DNA of 64,000 nt from Linum tenue (lineage: Eukaryota > Streptophyta > Magnoliopsida > Malpighiales > Linaceae): positions 77,990,547-78,054,546 of the forward strand of contig CAMGYJ010000005.1 in the NCBI GenBank assembly GCA_946122785.1, read 5' to 3'. The notes under the pieces are model-generated. The model was not told the origin of the DNA and did not search any database. It was given only the letters and a program-made list of their open reading frames with translations. Position numbers and translations under genes: made by a program. Of the stretch, positions 10,929 to 22,395 are shown piece by piece. Within the stretch, counting starts at the first letter, position 1; every line of letters starts with the position of its first letter.

Positions 10929-11403
10929 TCTATCTGTAATAACATTAAACTCATGTAGTCATGTTGGTGATAGGTTGAACACCGAATAAACTTAGGTCAA
11001 TTACATGTATTTTAGTGGTGATTACTCATTCCTCAATTAATGGTCTCGATTCAAACTTCTAATTCTATACTATCTTATCCTAACTATTCTATAGAATCGG
11101 GCTGCCTTGGAGAAGGCGCAATTAGCCTCTAGCTTATGTATCATTCTTGTCCTCCTTTGTTTTTATTGAGTGCTTATCATAATACCTACGACAAAAGCTA
11201 AGAAAAAAATAATAATTAAGATTGCTTTGTACCACTTATTAGAAGCCATTTGGTAACTACTCTAGCATTAATGAACAGTCAACAAAAATAATTAGCACTA
11301 ATTATTTGAATATATATATATATATATAAAAGTATAATTGTAAAAGACTATAATTATAAATAAAAAACATAAGGTAGGATAATAAAAGAATTAGAATTGC
11401 AAA
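10929..11403. other. No gene seen; AT-rich with a short TA tract
   Basis: There are no supported ORFs. A (TA)n tract lies near 11311-11328. Confidence 0.6.
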
Positions 11404-13279
11404 TATTGCCAGAACGACTAGTCTTGTGACTTGTGAGACTACGACTAAGACTACTACTTTGTGAGACTACGGAGATTCCTGTGGAGAGCTCCGCGACTAC
11501 GACTAAGACTACTACTTTGGAGATCCTTCCTGGAAGGAGAGCTCCGTGAAGGAGTTACAGAGAAAAGGTAAAGTTTGAACAAAGTTGATCTGTGTTGATT
11601 TTTGGTTGTCCTCTCTCTCTCCTTGCTCCAGTGATTTTATCTGAAATCACTTGCGTTGTCGTGCGATGTTGATTTGATCGATGCACCTCTGAATGGTGAA
11701 ATCAACGTGACCGTCAAATATCCACTGCCGGGCGATGTTGATCTGATCGATGCACCTCTGACTTCTAACCAACGCGACCGTTACTACGGTTCGCACCTCT
11801 CCAAACTATGTTCGAACGAGGGTGTTTGAGTTTTTGAGGAATCTACGCTACCGATACTCCTACGGAGATTCCTGTGGAGAGCTCCGCGACTACGACTAAG
11901 ACTACTACTTTGGAGATCCTTCTTGGAAGGAGAGCTCCGTGAAGGAGTTACAGAGAAAAGGTAAAGTTTGAACAAAGTTGATCTGTGTTGATTTTTGGTT
12001 GTCCTCTCTCTCTCTCCTTGCTCCAGTGATTTTATCTGAAATCACTTGCGTTGTCTTCACGCCCCGTAGAGCTGCTTCCTCAACCGCTCCATCGTGAACT
12101 CCCACGTGTCTTCACTCTTGTCAATCGTGCAGGTAACTTCCTCCTTGTTGAGTAACTCCCACGAGTGCGAAACCGCTTGGACACGCAGAAACTTGGCCAA
12201 AACGACACTGAGCCAAAATCCACAATTGCTGAATCTCGTCACTGTGACGTTGTTTTCTATTAAACAACATCGTTTCAGTATCGCGATGGTGTTGATATCT
12301 CCCACGATGTCGTTTTCGACTAAACGACACCGTCTAAAATAATCATTAAAATATTAATTAATTAAACCGGCCATCATTTTGGACACGCCGTCAAACTCTC
12401 ACTTCGCGACGCCGTTCTTAATTAAACAACACCGTTTTCTAGTTCTGCGATGCTGTTGAACTTCGCGATGTCGTTTTAAATTTAACACTGTCGTTTTAAC
12501 TATTGCGGCATCGTTTGGCCTACTCGCGGCATCGTTTCTTTCCTCTTGCGGCATCGTTTTCAACTAAACGACACCGTCCTAAATAGTCATTAAAAATATT
12601 AATTAATTAATCCAGCCATCACTAGTCCAACTCATGTGTTGACCAACGACATCATTAGCGCCAAAACGGCTCCGTTTGTTTTTCCTTTTGCGACATTGTT
12701 TTTTATTTTAAACACTGTCGTTTGCTAGTACACTGGTACCATTGGGCTTACTCGCGATACCATTTTTAATTCTCCGCGATGCCGCTTGTCTCCATACGGT
12801 ATCGCTTCTCCCCTTCCGACAAGAAATAAAAAGAATAATTAATTAAAAAACTCCTTTTCCAACGCCACTACTAAACGCGCGGCCCACCTCTTATTTTCTG
12901 GTAAACAGTGTCGTTTCCAGTGCCGCGGTACCGCTGAGCTTCCTTGCGCTACCGTTTTTTGTTTCGCAGTATCGTTTTACTTCTCCGCCATGCCGCTTGT
13001 TTCGACGCGGTATCGCTTCTCCCCTTCCGACAAGGAATAAATAATAAAAATCTTTTTCCAACACCAACACTAACCATGCGGCCCACCTCTTGTTCTCCGG
13101 CAAACAGTGTCGTTTTCAGTGTCGCGGTACCGTTGAGCTTCCTTGCAGTGTCGTTTTAACTCTCCGCGATGCCGCTCAACTCCAAACGACACCGTTTTTT
13201 ATTCGCGGTGTCGAATTAAATGCCGAAACTCATTAATGCGGCATTTAATTGACTCAAAATTATTTTTAGGTGTAAACAA
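11404..13279 (-). repeat. 3' LTR of the pol-less element, rearranged
   Basis: It matches the 5' LTR over 11822-13279 with scattered differences. The distal end is rearranged: a 190-base segment occurs twice (11469-11660 and 11862-12055) where the other LTR has it once (about 17059-17250). The terminal bases that should match the 5' LTR end are missing. The region is dense in TCGTTT and CGACACCGT words. Confidence 0.75.
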
Positions 13280-15511
13280 TGCCCCACAACTTAGTTTATA
13301 AGAAGTACTTCTTATGAACTAAGTTGTTGACACAAGTTAATTCACCTAAAATGATAATTAACTTGCCTCAATGATCATGTTGGCGAGAAATTTTATGGCC
13401 ACCTTTGGCCAATCTCACCAACAAGCATGCAAAAAACTATCTGGACATGTTGGCGTTCTCATTGTCAATTATTAAACCCCAAGCAAAACTTCAACGAGCT
13501 TTAGAAAACACAACCGAGACTTACCTTTAGTTACAGCTTCCTTGCAATGTTTTGCAACCAAACGTCTTTACTTCCTTTTCCTGTTCTTATGCACCAAAAA
13601 AGATTGCAAGCTGCAACTCTGCTTGTATTTAGACCCACAACAAGACCGTGCCATTTAGATATCGGCAGCGATGCAATTTCCACTACCATTTCTGAATGCT
13701 TTTTTTCTTCCAACGAGGATCAAATTAAAGAGCAATCCTTTTCCCAAAACAGCAGGTATACTCGCCCACTAAAAATAAATACCCTTGGTCTTCTCCAATC
13801 ATATCTCGCCACCAACCAGTAAACACAAAACCCAAGCTCACAGCGACGAACCTTGGCCTAGCAGAAACGGCACCGTCTTCAACATCACCATGACAGTACG
13901 CGCAACACTGTTTTAGAACAAACATTGTTGTTGGCGGCTTGACCAAAACGCAGCTGTTTTATTTTCACGTCGCAGCGTTGTGAAGCCTAAAACAACTTTG
14001 TTTTATATATTTAAAATAATAATAAAAAATGAAACTCCTGCAGCACTGTTTCAACCACAACAGCCCTGTTCTTCTCTTTCGTTCTCCCTCAACAACGTTG
14101 TTTTGGTGGGACTTTTTTTTTTACTAGGCGGCCACCCCGACAAAGTTGCAAAGGTTAACAACGCTGATTTGGCCACAAATAAAATGCAACAAGCCTGCTT
14201 GAAACGCGTCGTATCCATACTCCGTATTGCTGCATTGGGTAGACAACCACACCCCTACGCATCCGTTCCACAGCTCCGTTTTTGTTTTATATTATTTTTT
14301 CTTTCATTCTATTATTTTTTTCATAAGCAAGACAAAGCTCTCATGCAATACTGGCCAATCTCGTTCTTTGTCCAACAAGGACTAGTAATAATAATAATAA
14401 TAAATCTTGCTCCAAGCTAAATTTACCCTTTCAATGACGTGGCCATTCTATAAGGATAGCTTTACTTCCCCAACTTTGTTTCTTGCCCGAGCAATCTTGC
14501 AACCAAATCCTTGTCCAAATTGAATTTGCTTTTCAACCCTCAACGTTGCTTGCATATCTTCCTCAAGGATTCATCCTCTTGCAACGTTGTGGCCAATTAC
14601 AATGACGTTGTTTTGGCACATATATTTTTCTTTAATCGAACCCGGCCAGCGAAGCGGCCCTCTCTAAACAGACACTGCAACCTTGTTTTTCCTTTGATTA
14701 TGTGGCCAAATCTTATCAATACGGGAAACAAGTAGCCAACACCCCTGTTTTGCAGGCCTGCAGTGCTGCTTCAGACCCAAAACAACAACGTTTTTATATA
14801 TATATATCCACAATGTTGCTTGCCCCCAACAAACGCGGTCGGAATATTTTTTGGCTCTCGTCTAGGCAACGCTGTGGCAAATTATTTAGCCAAATATAAT
14901 TCTTGGCCAAATAGATACTTCATGGTTTTGTGGTTCAAACACTATTGCTGAAAACAAAAGAAAAAGCAACTCCCTTTCATGGATAAAACGGTCATGTTTA
15001 GCCGGTCTTTCTTCTCTGTGACAACAAACATGTTTTCAACACTAATTATTCCCTCTCTAAAAAAACCCTCTTGCACTACTACCAACAACCTTGTGGCTTC
15101 TTCTCTGCAATGTTGCTTAGAATATTTTTGTAATTTTTATTTTTTCATAATAACATATAACATGGCCTAAATTAGCCACATTTTATTTATTTTATAAATA
15201 ACTAATAAAACATGCTAAACTTTGGCATAAACCATTATGCCAAAAGTCCATACCCATTTCCAATTCAACTCATCAAACCACGCAAGCCATCCGTAGGTCC
15301 CATGACTCATCAGAGCTGGATTTACAAACGACTGAGACATTTTGAATTCAGCACTGCATTGCCACTTTTTAGCTCGCCTAGCTTGAACATCCTTGTTCGA
15401 AATCCCACAAGCTCGCTTTGGCTTAATCTCGTGCTTGTTCCATGGAGAATCACAGGTGTTCTTTGGCACCTTTGTTTGGCCAAGTCGACCAGGTGACATC
15501 GCTTGCCTAGC
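13280..15511 (-). other. Interior of the pol-less element, no recognisable protein
   Basis: Open frames are short and none resembles a known family. The stretch is rich in recurring words such as CAACGTTG, GCAACGTTG and TGGCCAAA, similar in theme to the LTR motifs. Confidence 0.5.
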
Positions 15512-16312
15512 CTAGTCTGATTTTGTGAGATTCGCACTCTCACCATGCTGTTGGGAGTAGGAGCACCGAGGCTTACGAGCTCCACCAACACAAATGTGAG
15601 TACTACAATATTGATTTTTGCACTTATCACACAACTTTGCCGCATTTGAGCTCCTACTTGAGTTTGGAGTTTGTTGGGCGTTAGGCTTGCCCCCCAATCC
15701 ACCATCCATGGCAGACTTCCTCTTAAGAAACATTGGTATGGCAACTCCATGTCGTGCTCTATTGAGCTTGCCCCCCAGTTCACTCAATGGAGGCTTTGGG
15801 GACAAATTACAATGAGGATTCTGTTGATTCATGCCAACTTTGGTGGCATTAGATTTTTTCACGTGGTCACCACCTCCCTCTTGAGTAGTGTTTGTGGTGA
15901 TCCAAGTTTGATTTTTCATAGAATAGGGTGGATGCGGCAAACTTATATGCCACTTACGGTGTTGCTTTTCTTTCAACCGACCATGCGGTGGGATCTCATG
16001 CCCCCCTAGCGACTTAGATTGAACACCATTACGAGGATGCTCAAACAAGACATCATAGTGGAGCTTTCCACATTCAACAAGCTCGCAACTAGACTGCCCA
16101 TCCATATTACTCTTTTCAACGACACTGTTTATCCTCAAGTTGCGACTCTGCAAGTCATCTCCAACTTGTGTGTCCTTAAGAACAACGTTGTTCATAGGAA
16201 AAAGACACGTTGGGTTTCTTTGCTTTTGGCAACAGTCTTGTAACCAGAATTGGCGATGGAGTTCGTTTGACTTTAAAATCGTAAGTGATTTCATATTTAA
16301 AACTACAAGCAC
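15512..16312 (-). CDS. Hypothetical ORF in the pol-less element (266 aa)
   Basis: This is the longest open frame of the interior. It is polar and rich in N, S, K, H and Q, with a cysteine cluster near the C-terminus reading LCDKCKNQYCSTHIC. The spacing does not fit the retroviral CCHC knuckle. It lies in the gag position after the first short ORF. I do not recognise the family. It may be a decayed or lineage-specific gag-like protein, or chance. Confidence 0.35.
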   Translation of the reverse strand: MLVVLNMKSLTILKSNELHRQFWLQDCCQKQRNPTCLFPMNNVVLKDTQVGDDLQSRNLRINSVVEKSNMDGQSSCELVECGKLHYDVLFEHPRNGVQSKSLGGHEIPPHGRLKEKQHRKWHISLPHPPYSMKNQTWITTNTTQEGGGDHVKKSNATKVGMNQQNPHCNLSPKPPLSELGGKLNRARHGVAIPMFLKRKSAMDGGLGGKPNAQQTPNSSRSSNAAKLCDKCKNQYCSTHICVGGARKPRCSYSQQHGESANLTKSD

Positions 16313-16339
16313 ACTCCTCTAGCCAATCAAACCATCGAT

Positions 16340-16609
16340 CTATATTTTTTTCAAGATGATCCATCTTTTTTTGTCAAGAGAAGTTAAAATGAGATTTACC
16401 TGTTGGCTATCTCTGCTGAGTTCGGCCACTACTTGGCGGAGCATGCACTGCATCTCACTCTGATCAGCAATTTGCACCACTGATTGCACCTCTGCTCCAT
16501 CATTGTTGCTTGAGTCGCCCACAACATCGTCAATCTCGATGTTGACCATCTGATCCTCCTCCACAAATCCTGGTGGAAGACAATCTTCTTTTCCTCGTGG
16601 CAGAGCCAT
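16340..16609 (-). CDS. Short gag-position ORF starting MALPRGKEDC
   Basis: An 89-codon ORF starts 14 bases after the primer-binding-like site. It is acidic in its middle (EDQMVNIEIDDVVGD) and ends IILKKI. Its position makes it the first ORF of the element. No conserved domain is recognised. An in-frame ATG three codons upstream is also possible. Confidence 0.4.
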   Translation of the reverse strand: MALPRGKEDCLPPGFVEEDQMVNIEIDDVVGDSSNNDGAEVQSVVQIADQSEMQCMLRQVVAELSRDSQQVNLILTSLDKKRWIILKKI

Positions 16610-16622
16610 ATCAAACACACGT

Positions 16623-16640
16623 GTCCCACTGGGCGTGCCA
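16623..16640 (-). other. Primer-binding-like site of the pol-less element
   Basis: On the minus strand it reads TGGCACGCCCAGTGGGAC, three bases after the LTR ends. TGG-initial sites complementary to a tRNA 3' CCA end are standard; the tRNA species is not assigned. Confidence 0.65.
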
Positions 16641-16643
16641 AAT

Positions 16644-18473
16644 TGTTTCCTTGCGAAACCAAATATCCACCACCGGTGCCGAACTTTGTTTCCGGCGATG
16701 TTGATTTGATGTTTCGCGGTGGAAACTCTTGCGGTGCCGTTTGATCGAAAGCACCGCTGATTGCTGAAATCGAGACGACCGTCAAATATCCACCGGGCGG
16801 TGTTAGTTTGATCGGTGCAACTGACTTCTAAAAACGATGACGATCGTCAAATATCCACCGTCGTGCGATGTTGATTTGATCGATGCACCTCTGAATGGTG
16901 AAATCAACGTGACCATCAAATATCCACCGTCGGCGATGTTGATCTGATTGATGCATGACTTCTAACCAACGTGACCGTTACTACGGTTCGTACCTCTCCA
17001 AACTACTTTCGAACGAGGGTGTTTGAGTTTTTGAGGAATCTACGCTACCGATACTCCTATGGATATTCCTGTGGAGAGCTCCACGACTACGACTAAGACT
17101 ACTACTATGGAGATCCTTCCTGGAAGGAGAGCTCCGCGAAGGAGTTACAGAGAAAAGGTAAAGTTTGAACAGAGTTGATCTGTGTTGATTTTTGGTTGTC
17201 CTCTCTCTCTCCTTGCTCTAGTGATTTTATCTAAAATCACTTGCGTAGTCTTCACGCCCCGTAGAACTGCTTCCTCAACCGCTCCATCGTGAACTCCCAC
17301 GTGTCTTCACACTTGTCAACCGTGCAGGTAACTTCCTCCTTGTTGAGTAACTCCCACGAGTGCGAAACCGCTTGGACACGGGGAAACTTGGCCAAAACGA
17401 CACTGAGCCAAAATCCACAATTGCTAAACTCTCACCACTGTGACGTTGTTTTCTATTAAACAACCTCGTTTCAGTACCACGACGGTGTTGATATCTCCCA
17501 CGATGTCGTTTTCGACTAAACGACACCGTCTAAAATAATCGTTAAAATATTAATTAATTAAACCGGCCATCATTGTTGACACGCCGTCAAACTCTCACTT
17601 CGCGGTGCCGTTCTTAATTAAACAACACCGTTTTCTAGTTCTGCGATGCTGTCGAACTTCGAGATGCCGTTTTAAATTTAACACTGTCGTTTTAACTATT
17701 CCGGCATAGTTTGGCCTACTCGCGGCATCGTTTTTAAATCCGCGGTGTCGTTTCTTTCCTCTTGCGGCATCGTTTTCAACTAAACGACACCGTCCTAAAT
17801 AGTCATTAAAAATATTAATTAATTAATCCAGCCATCACTAGTCCAACTCATGTGTTGACCAACGACATCATTAGCGCCAAAACGGCTCCGTTTGTTTTTC
17901 CTTTTGCGACATTGTTTTTTATTTTAAACACTGTCGTTTGCTAGTACACTGGTACCATTGGGCTTACTTGCGATACCATTTTTAATTCTCCGCGATGCCG
18001 CTTGTCTCCATGCGGTATCGCTTCTCCCCTTCCGACAAGAAATAAAAAGAATAATTAATTAAAAAACTCCTTTTCCAACGCCACTACTAAACGCGCGGCC
18101 CGCCTTCTATTTTCCGGTAAACAGTGTCGTTTTCAGTGCCGCGGTACCCTTTTTTGTTTCGCGGTATCGTTTTACTTCTCCGCGATGTCGCTTGTTTCCA
18201 CGCGGTATCGCTTCTCCCCTTCCAACAAGGAATAAATAATAAAAATCCTTTTCCAACACCAACACTAACCATGCGTCCCACCTCTTGTTCTCCGGCAAAC
18301 AGTGTCGTTTCCAGTGCGGCGGTACCATTGAGCTTCCTTGCGGTGTCGTTTTAACTCTCCGAGATGCCGCTCAACTCCAAACGACACCGTTTTTTATTCG
18401 CGGTATCAAATTAAATGCCGAAACTCATTAATGTGGCATTTAATTGAATCAAAATTATTTTTAGGTGTAAACA
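16644..18473 (-). repeat. 5' LTR of the pol-less element (1830 bp)
   Basis: Minus-strand start TGTTTACACC and end GGAAACA. The half nearest 18473 is made of recurring 12-20 base phrases built on (A/G)TCGTTT, its complement AAACGACACCG, and GCGG(T/C)(A/G)TCG. The other half has repeated CAAATATCCACC and GCGATGTTGAT phrases. Confidence 0.75.
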
Positions 18474-18613
18474 AGGGTCATGCTAATTCGGCTTTACGCA
18501 CTCGTCGGCGAACCAAGGGAAATCGAAAAAAGCTGCGAAGATAGGGGAGCTTCTATGGTTGTTGTAGCAGCAAAAGTACTTGTAGAAAATATCTCAAATG
18601 AGTACCGCAGGTA
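18474..18613. other. No gene seen
   Basis: Short unique-looking stretch between the pol-less element and a hAT end. Confidence 0.5.
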
Positions 18614-18880
18614 TAGGTGTCAATCGGGCGGGTTCGGGCGGGTTCGGGCTGGGTTCAATCGGGTTTGGGTTCAAACAGGTTGCGGGTTAGTCGGGTTGCG
18701 GGTTCATCAGGTTCGGGTTAGTCGGGTTCGGGTTCAAATGGGTTGCGGGTTAGTCGGGTTGCGGGTTCATCAGGTTTGGTTCAATCGGGTTGCAGGCAAA
18801 TTGGGTTGCGGGTTCATCGGGTTTTGGGTCGGGCGGGTTGCGGGCGGATCAGGTTTCGGGTTGTTCGGGCCAGCGCATCA
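18614..18880 (+). mobile_element. hAT element end with GGGTTCGGGT subterminal repeats
   Basis: It starts TAGGTGTCAATCGGG, a typical plant hAT terminus, followed by more than fifteen copies of GGGTT(C/G)(C/G)GG-like words. No opposite terminus is found, so it is truncated. Confidence 0.55.
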
Positions 18881-19835
18881 AGTAACTTAACTCATTACTC
18901 ATTACCAACTTACACATTTTATTACACTAATTTAAAATATTTTCTCAACTTTTTAACCAATTTATTTCTACCTCGTATATATATATACTTTATTTATTTG
19001 AAAAAAACTAGTCAAAATGTTAAATCAATTTGTATGACTTGCAAACTTGTTATGTAATTAATCATAATTGGTAAAGTATTATAGCTAATAGTAATGGTGA
19101 TATCAATATTTGCAACCAAAAGACAAAATTAATTGTTTATTTGATATTTTAGTATTAATTCAGTAGTAATTGGATTAAAGTATCTCGTTTAGTATAACCA
19201 TGCAAATCTGGTATTTGGCAAAAGCATAGTGATAAAAGGATTTATTTCGAAATAACTCATTGCCCAAATAACTTCAGTAAACTGTTGCCAAACGAGTTAT
19301 CCTAAAAATTGTTCGAATTATCCTAAAAATTGAACCATTAAAGATTAGCTATCAAATTTAGTAAAATTATTGTGACTTCAATCATAACTTACTCAATAGC
19401 ATATATCCTATACACTTAGCCTTACCCTCAATCAACAATATTAAGTTAGTGTATGTTGTTGATTGTATACCCTAAACCATCAATACATTATACACTAACC
19501 ACATAACCTATACCCTATACCCTAACCATATGTCTTTGAGTTGTGATTTTGCTAGTATAGTTAATTTAAAAGTGAAATTCATACTTTGATTTTCAAAACA
19601 TAGATAAAAAGTGATATTTGCTATTTGTTATACCCTAACCACGTATCCTATACTTTACACCACATACCTTGTACCCTAACCACGCACCATATGTACCTTA
19701 TACCCTATACCCTAACCATATACTTTATATCCTAAACAACGAACCGTCAAAGATTACTTATCAAGTTTAGTATAAATTGTTGTAACTAATGGTTAATTTA
19801 TTTATTGGCCCATAAAAAATTATATATATATATAT
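18881..19835. other. No gene; AT-rich with degenerate CCCTA-rich tract
   Basis: No ORF is supported. From about 19400 to 19740 the words TATACCCTAACC, ATACCCTA and variants recur irregularly. A (TA)n tract precedes the MITE at 19836. Confidence 0.6.
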
Positions 19836-20725
19836 GGTGCCTTCTACGGTACCCCGGGTGAAATCCGGGGTACCGCATACCTTGAGTATGAAAAAGCTAT
19901 CAAGACATCAAATTAGCAGGATAATTTGGCATGATACTATACCCTAATCCTTAATGAGTGAACCCTAGGTCATAATTATCTAAATTATAAACTATAAACC
20001 CTAAGATGTGCATTTATTTTTTTGCCTATATTTGGATGAATCATAACCCTCGATTATTTTTTCTAATTAAATTGATCTTGGGATATAAGATTTAGAAAAT
20101 TAAGACCTAGATTTTGATCTTTAAGGGTTAGAGTATAGTATCATGTCTGAAAGATCAGTCAATTCAAAGTTCTGGATAGCGTTTTCTTACTCAAGGTATG
20201 TGTAGGGATGGCAATTTTGACCTGACCCGTTTTACCCGACCTGTTTGACCTGTTTTGGGGCGGGTCCGACCCGTCCCGTAGGCGGGGCGGGGCGGGCATG
20301 GGTAGTCTCATCGACCCGACCTGCCCTGACCCGCCCCATTTTCGACCCGTTCTTATCTAAATTACATGTAATCTTAGTCGAATTACTTAGGATTATCCTT
20401 TTATTGCATCATATTTTTAGCTATAAGAAAGTTGTAAATTAGTGAAAACCTCAATTTCTCCAATAATTTAACTACAATTGTCATAATATTGTTTGTTTTC
20501 TTATTCTTATAATAAAAATAACGAATATTGCTAATGTTTTTAATATAAATTGCATACCCATTGGGTCGACCTGCCTCGACCCGCGACCCAAGATCAATTA
20601 CCCGACCTGGACCCGACCTGCCACGGGGCGGGTCTGGGTACCAAGAAACCGCCCCGGACCTGCCCCATTGCCATTCCTACGTATGTGGTACCCCGGATTT
20701 CACCCTGGGTACCCTAGAACTCCCC
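19836..20725 (+). mobile_element. MITE copy 1, interrupted by a hAT
   Basis: Terminal inverted repeats of about 60 bases share the words TTCTACGGTACCC, GGTGAAATCCGGGGTACC and CATACCTTGAGTA. Both ends adjoin (TA)n runs. The interior matches copy 2 at 20748-21153 with about one difference per ten to fifteen bases. A hAT (20203-20679) sits near its right end. Confidence 0.75.
20203..20679 (+). mobile_element. Nested hAT MITE (477 bp)
   Basis: Ends are TAGGGATGGCAA and TTGCCATTCCTA. It is flanked by GGTATGTG (20195-20202) and CGTATGTG (20680-20687), an 8-bp target duplication with one change. Subterminal GACCCG/CGGGTC words are typical of hAT. Confidence 0.8.
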
Positions 20726-20747
20726 ACATATATATATATACATATAT

Positions 20748-21153
20748 GGGGCCTTCTACGGTACTCTGGGTGAAATTCGGGGTATAGCATACCTTGAGTA
20801 TGAAAACGCTATCTAGACCTCGAATTAGCAAGATTTTGGGGCATGATACTATACCCTAACCCGTAATGAGTGAACCCTATGTCCTAATTATCTAAATCAT
20901 AAGTTATAAACCCTAAGATGATGCATTAATTTTTTTGCCTATACTTGGATGAATCATAACCATCGATTATTGTTTCTAATTAAATTGATCTTGGGGTATA
21001 AGATTTAGAGAATTAAGACCTAGATTTTGATCTTTAAGGGGTTAGAGTATAATATCATGTCTGAAAGATCAGTCAATTCAAGTTCTTGATAGCGTTTTCT
21101 TACTCAAGGTATGCGGTACCCCGGATTTCACCCTGGGTACCGTAGAACTCCCC
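20748..21153 (+). mobile_element. MITE copy 2, uninterrupted (406 bp)
   Basis: It has the same inverted repeats as copy 1 and is separated from it by a short TA-rich linker. The right end is followed by another (TA)n run. No coding capacity. Confidence 0.75.
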
Positions 21154-21173
21154 ATATATATATATGGTGGCGT

Positions 21174-21271
21174 ATTCGGTGCACCCACTTTTTTGGGTGC
21201 ACTCAGTGCACCCGCCTAATAATTGTCATTCTAACCATGCGATTCATGTCATATATATATATGTGGGGAGC
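21174..21271. repeat. Fragment with GGGTGCAC inverted words
   Basis: GGTGCACCCA, TGGGTGCACT and GTGCACCC occur within 45 bases between two (TA)n runs. It may be one end of another MITE. No partner end is seen. Confidence 0.35.
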
Positions 21272-22395
21272 AATATTTTCAACAGAACGGATTGACAAGT
21301 ATTTTCAACAGAACGGATTCAGCAAATGTTGCCTAAGATTGACAAGTATTTTCAACAGAACGGATTCAGCAAATGCCCACATGAGCATGCACTATACTGC
21401 AAGGTGCAAGGGGGAGCAATATTGATAGTTTGCTTGTACGTAGATGATCTCATCTTCACAGGCAATAATCCTCACATGTTTGAAGAGTTTAAGAAGACGA
21501 TGGTTCGTGAGTTCGAGATGACAGACATCGGACTAATGTCATACTATCTCGGTATTGAAGTAACTCAAAAGGAGGAAGGAATTTTTATCTCACAGAGTGG
21601 CTTCGCAAAGGAGGTCTTGAAGAAGTTTAAGATGGAAAGCTGTAATTTTGTGAGCACACCAGCAGAGTGCGGATTAAAGTTATCCAAGGATGATAAAGGA
21701 GAGAAGGTAAACTCAACGGAGTTAAGAAGTCTCGTGGGAAGTCTGAGATATCTGACTTGTACCAGACCAGATATTCTCTATGCAGTTGGATTGGTCAGCA
21801 GATACATGGAGGCGCCAACTATGTCACACTGGAATGCTGCAAAGAGGATACTGCGCTACATTAAAGGTACAATTGATCATGGTCTACTTTATACTAAGAC
21901 AGAAAATTTCAAATTGGTTGGATACTGCGATAGTGATTGGGCAGGAGACGTGGATGATCGCAAGAGCACTACAGGATTTGTATTTTTCCTGGGAGATACA
22001 GCTTTCACATGGAGTTCAAAGAAGCAAGCTATTGTGACATTATCTACTTGTGAAGCTGAGTATGTTGCTGCGACATCGTGTGCGTGTCATGCGATATGGT
22101 TGAGAAAGTTGCTGAAGGAGTTGAACATGACACAAGAAGAGTCAACTGAAATTTATGTGGATAACAAGTCTGCCCTGGCGTTAGCAAAGAATCCGGTGTT
22201 TCATGATCGCAGTAAGCACATTGATACGAGATATCATTTCTTAAGAGAATGTGTGGAGCAGAAAGAAGTGACGCTGAAGTATGTGAAAACTGAAGACCAG
22301 ATTGCTGATATTTTCACGAAACCGCTAAAGCAAGATGTGTTCGTCAAACTGAGGACGCTACTCGGAATTACACCGAATTAAACTTTAAGGGGGAG
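21272..22395 (+). mobile_element. Partial Ty1/copia copy upstream of a shared LTR
   Basis: This is the RT C-terminal half and RNase H of the same element found complete at 22396-27713. It ends in the polypurine tract AAGGGGGAG and runs straight into the LTR at 22396. Its first 100 bases hold a short tandem triplication. The 5' part is absent. Confidence 0.85.
21326..22381 (+). pseudogene. Copia RT (C-terminal part) and RNase H fragment
   Basis: 351 open codons. The RT active site CLYVDDLIFTG is present, then SYYLGIEV, LRYLTCTRPDILYAVG, WNAAKRILRYIKG, the RNase H residues GYCDSDWAGD, KKQAIVTLSTCEAEY and the DNKSAL segment, and a C-terminal DIFTKPLKQD motif. It lacks gag, protease, integrase and the RT fingers. 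It is very similar to 26272-27249, consistent with a duplicate created by recombination and not an independent insertion. Confidence 0.85.

Larger units (their letters stand above)
11404..18473 (-). mobile_element. Pol-less Ty3-type element with ~1.8 kb LTRs (LARD-like)
   Basis: Two blocks about 1.45-1.8 kb long and nearly identical (11404-13279 and 16644-18473) flank a 3.4 kb interior. On the minus strand the right block starts TGTTTACACC and ends AACA, followed by a primer-binding-like TGGCACGCCCAGTGGGAC and then an ATG ORF. That order makes the right block the 5' LTR. No RT, RNase H or integrase is found inside, so this is a large non-autonomous derivative. The TGGCACGCCC start of the interior is typical of Tat/Ogre/Retand-type Ty3 elements; that link is inference. 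Confidence 0.7.

Noticed and set aside
18600..18890. Plus-strand frame of 136 codons rich in G, V, R
   Set aside because: It is the translation of hAT subterminal GGGTT repeats, not a protein gene.
19400..19740. Telomere-like CCCTAA words
   Set aside because: The words are irregular, mixed with TACCCTATA variants and AT-rich spacers. They do not form a true (CCCTAAA)n array, so an interstitial telomere is not supported.
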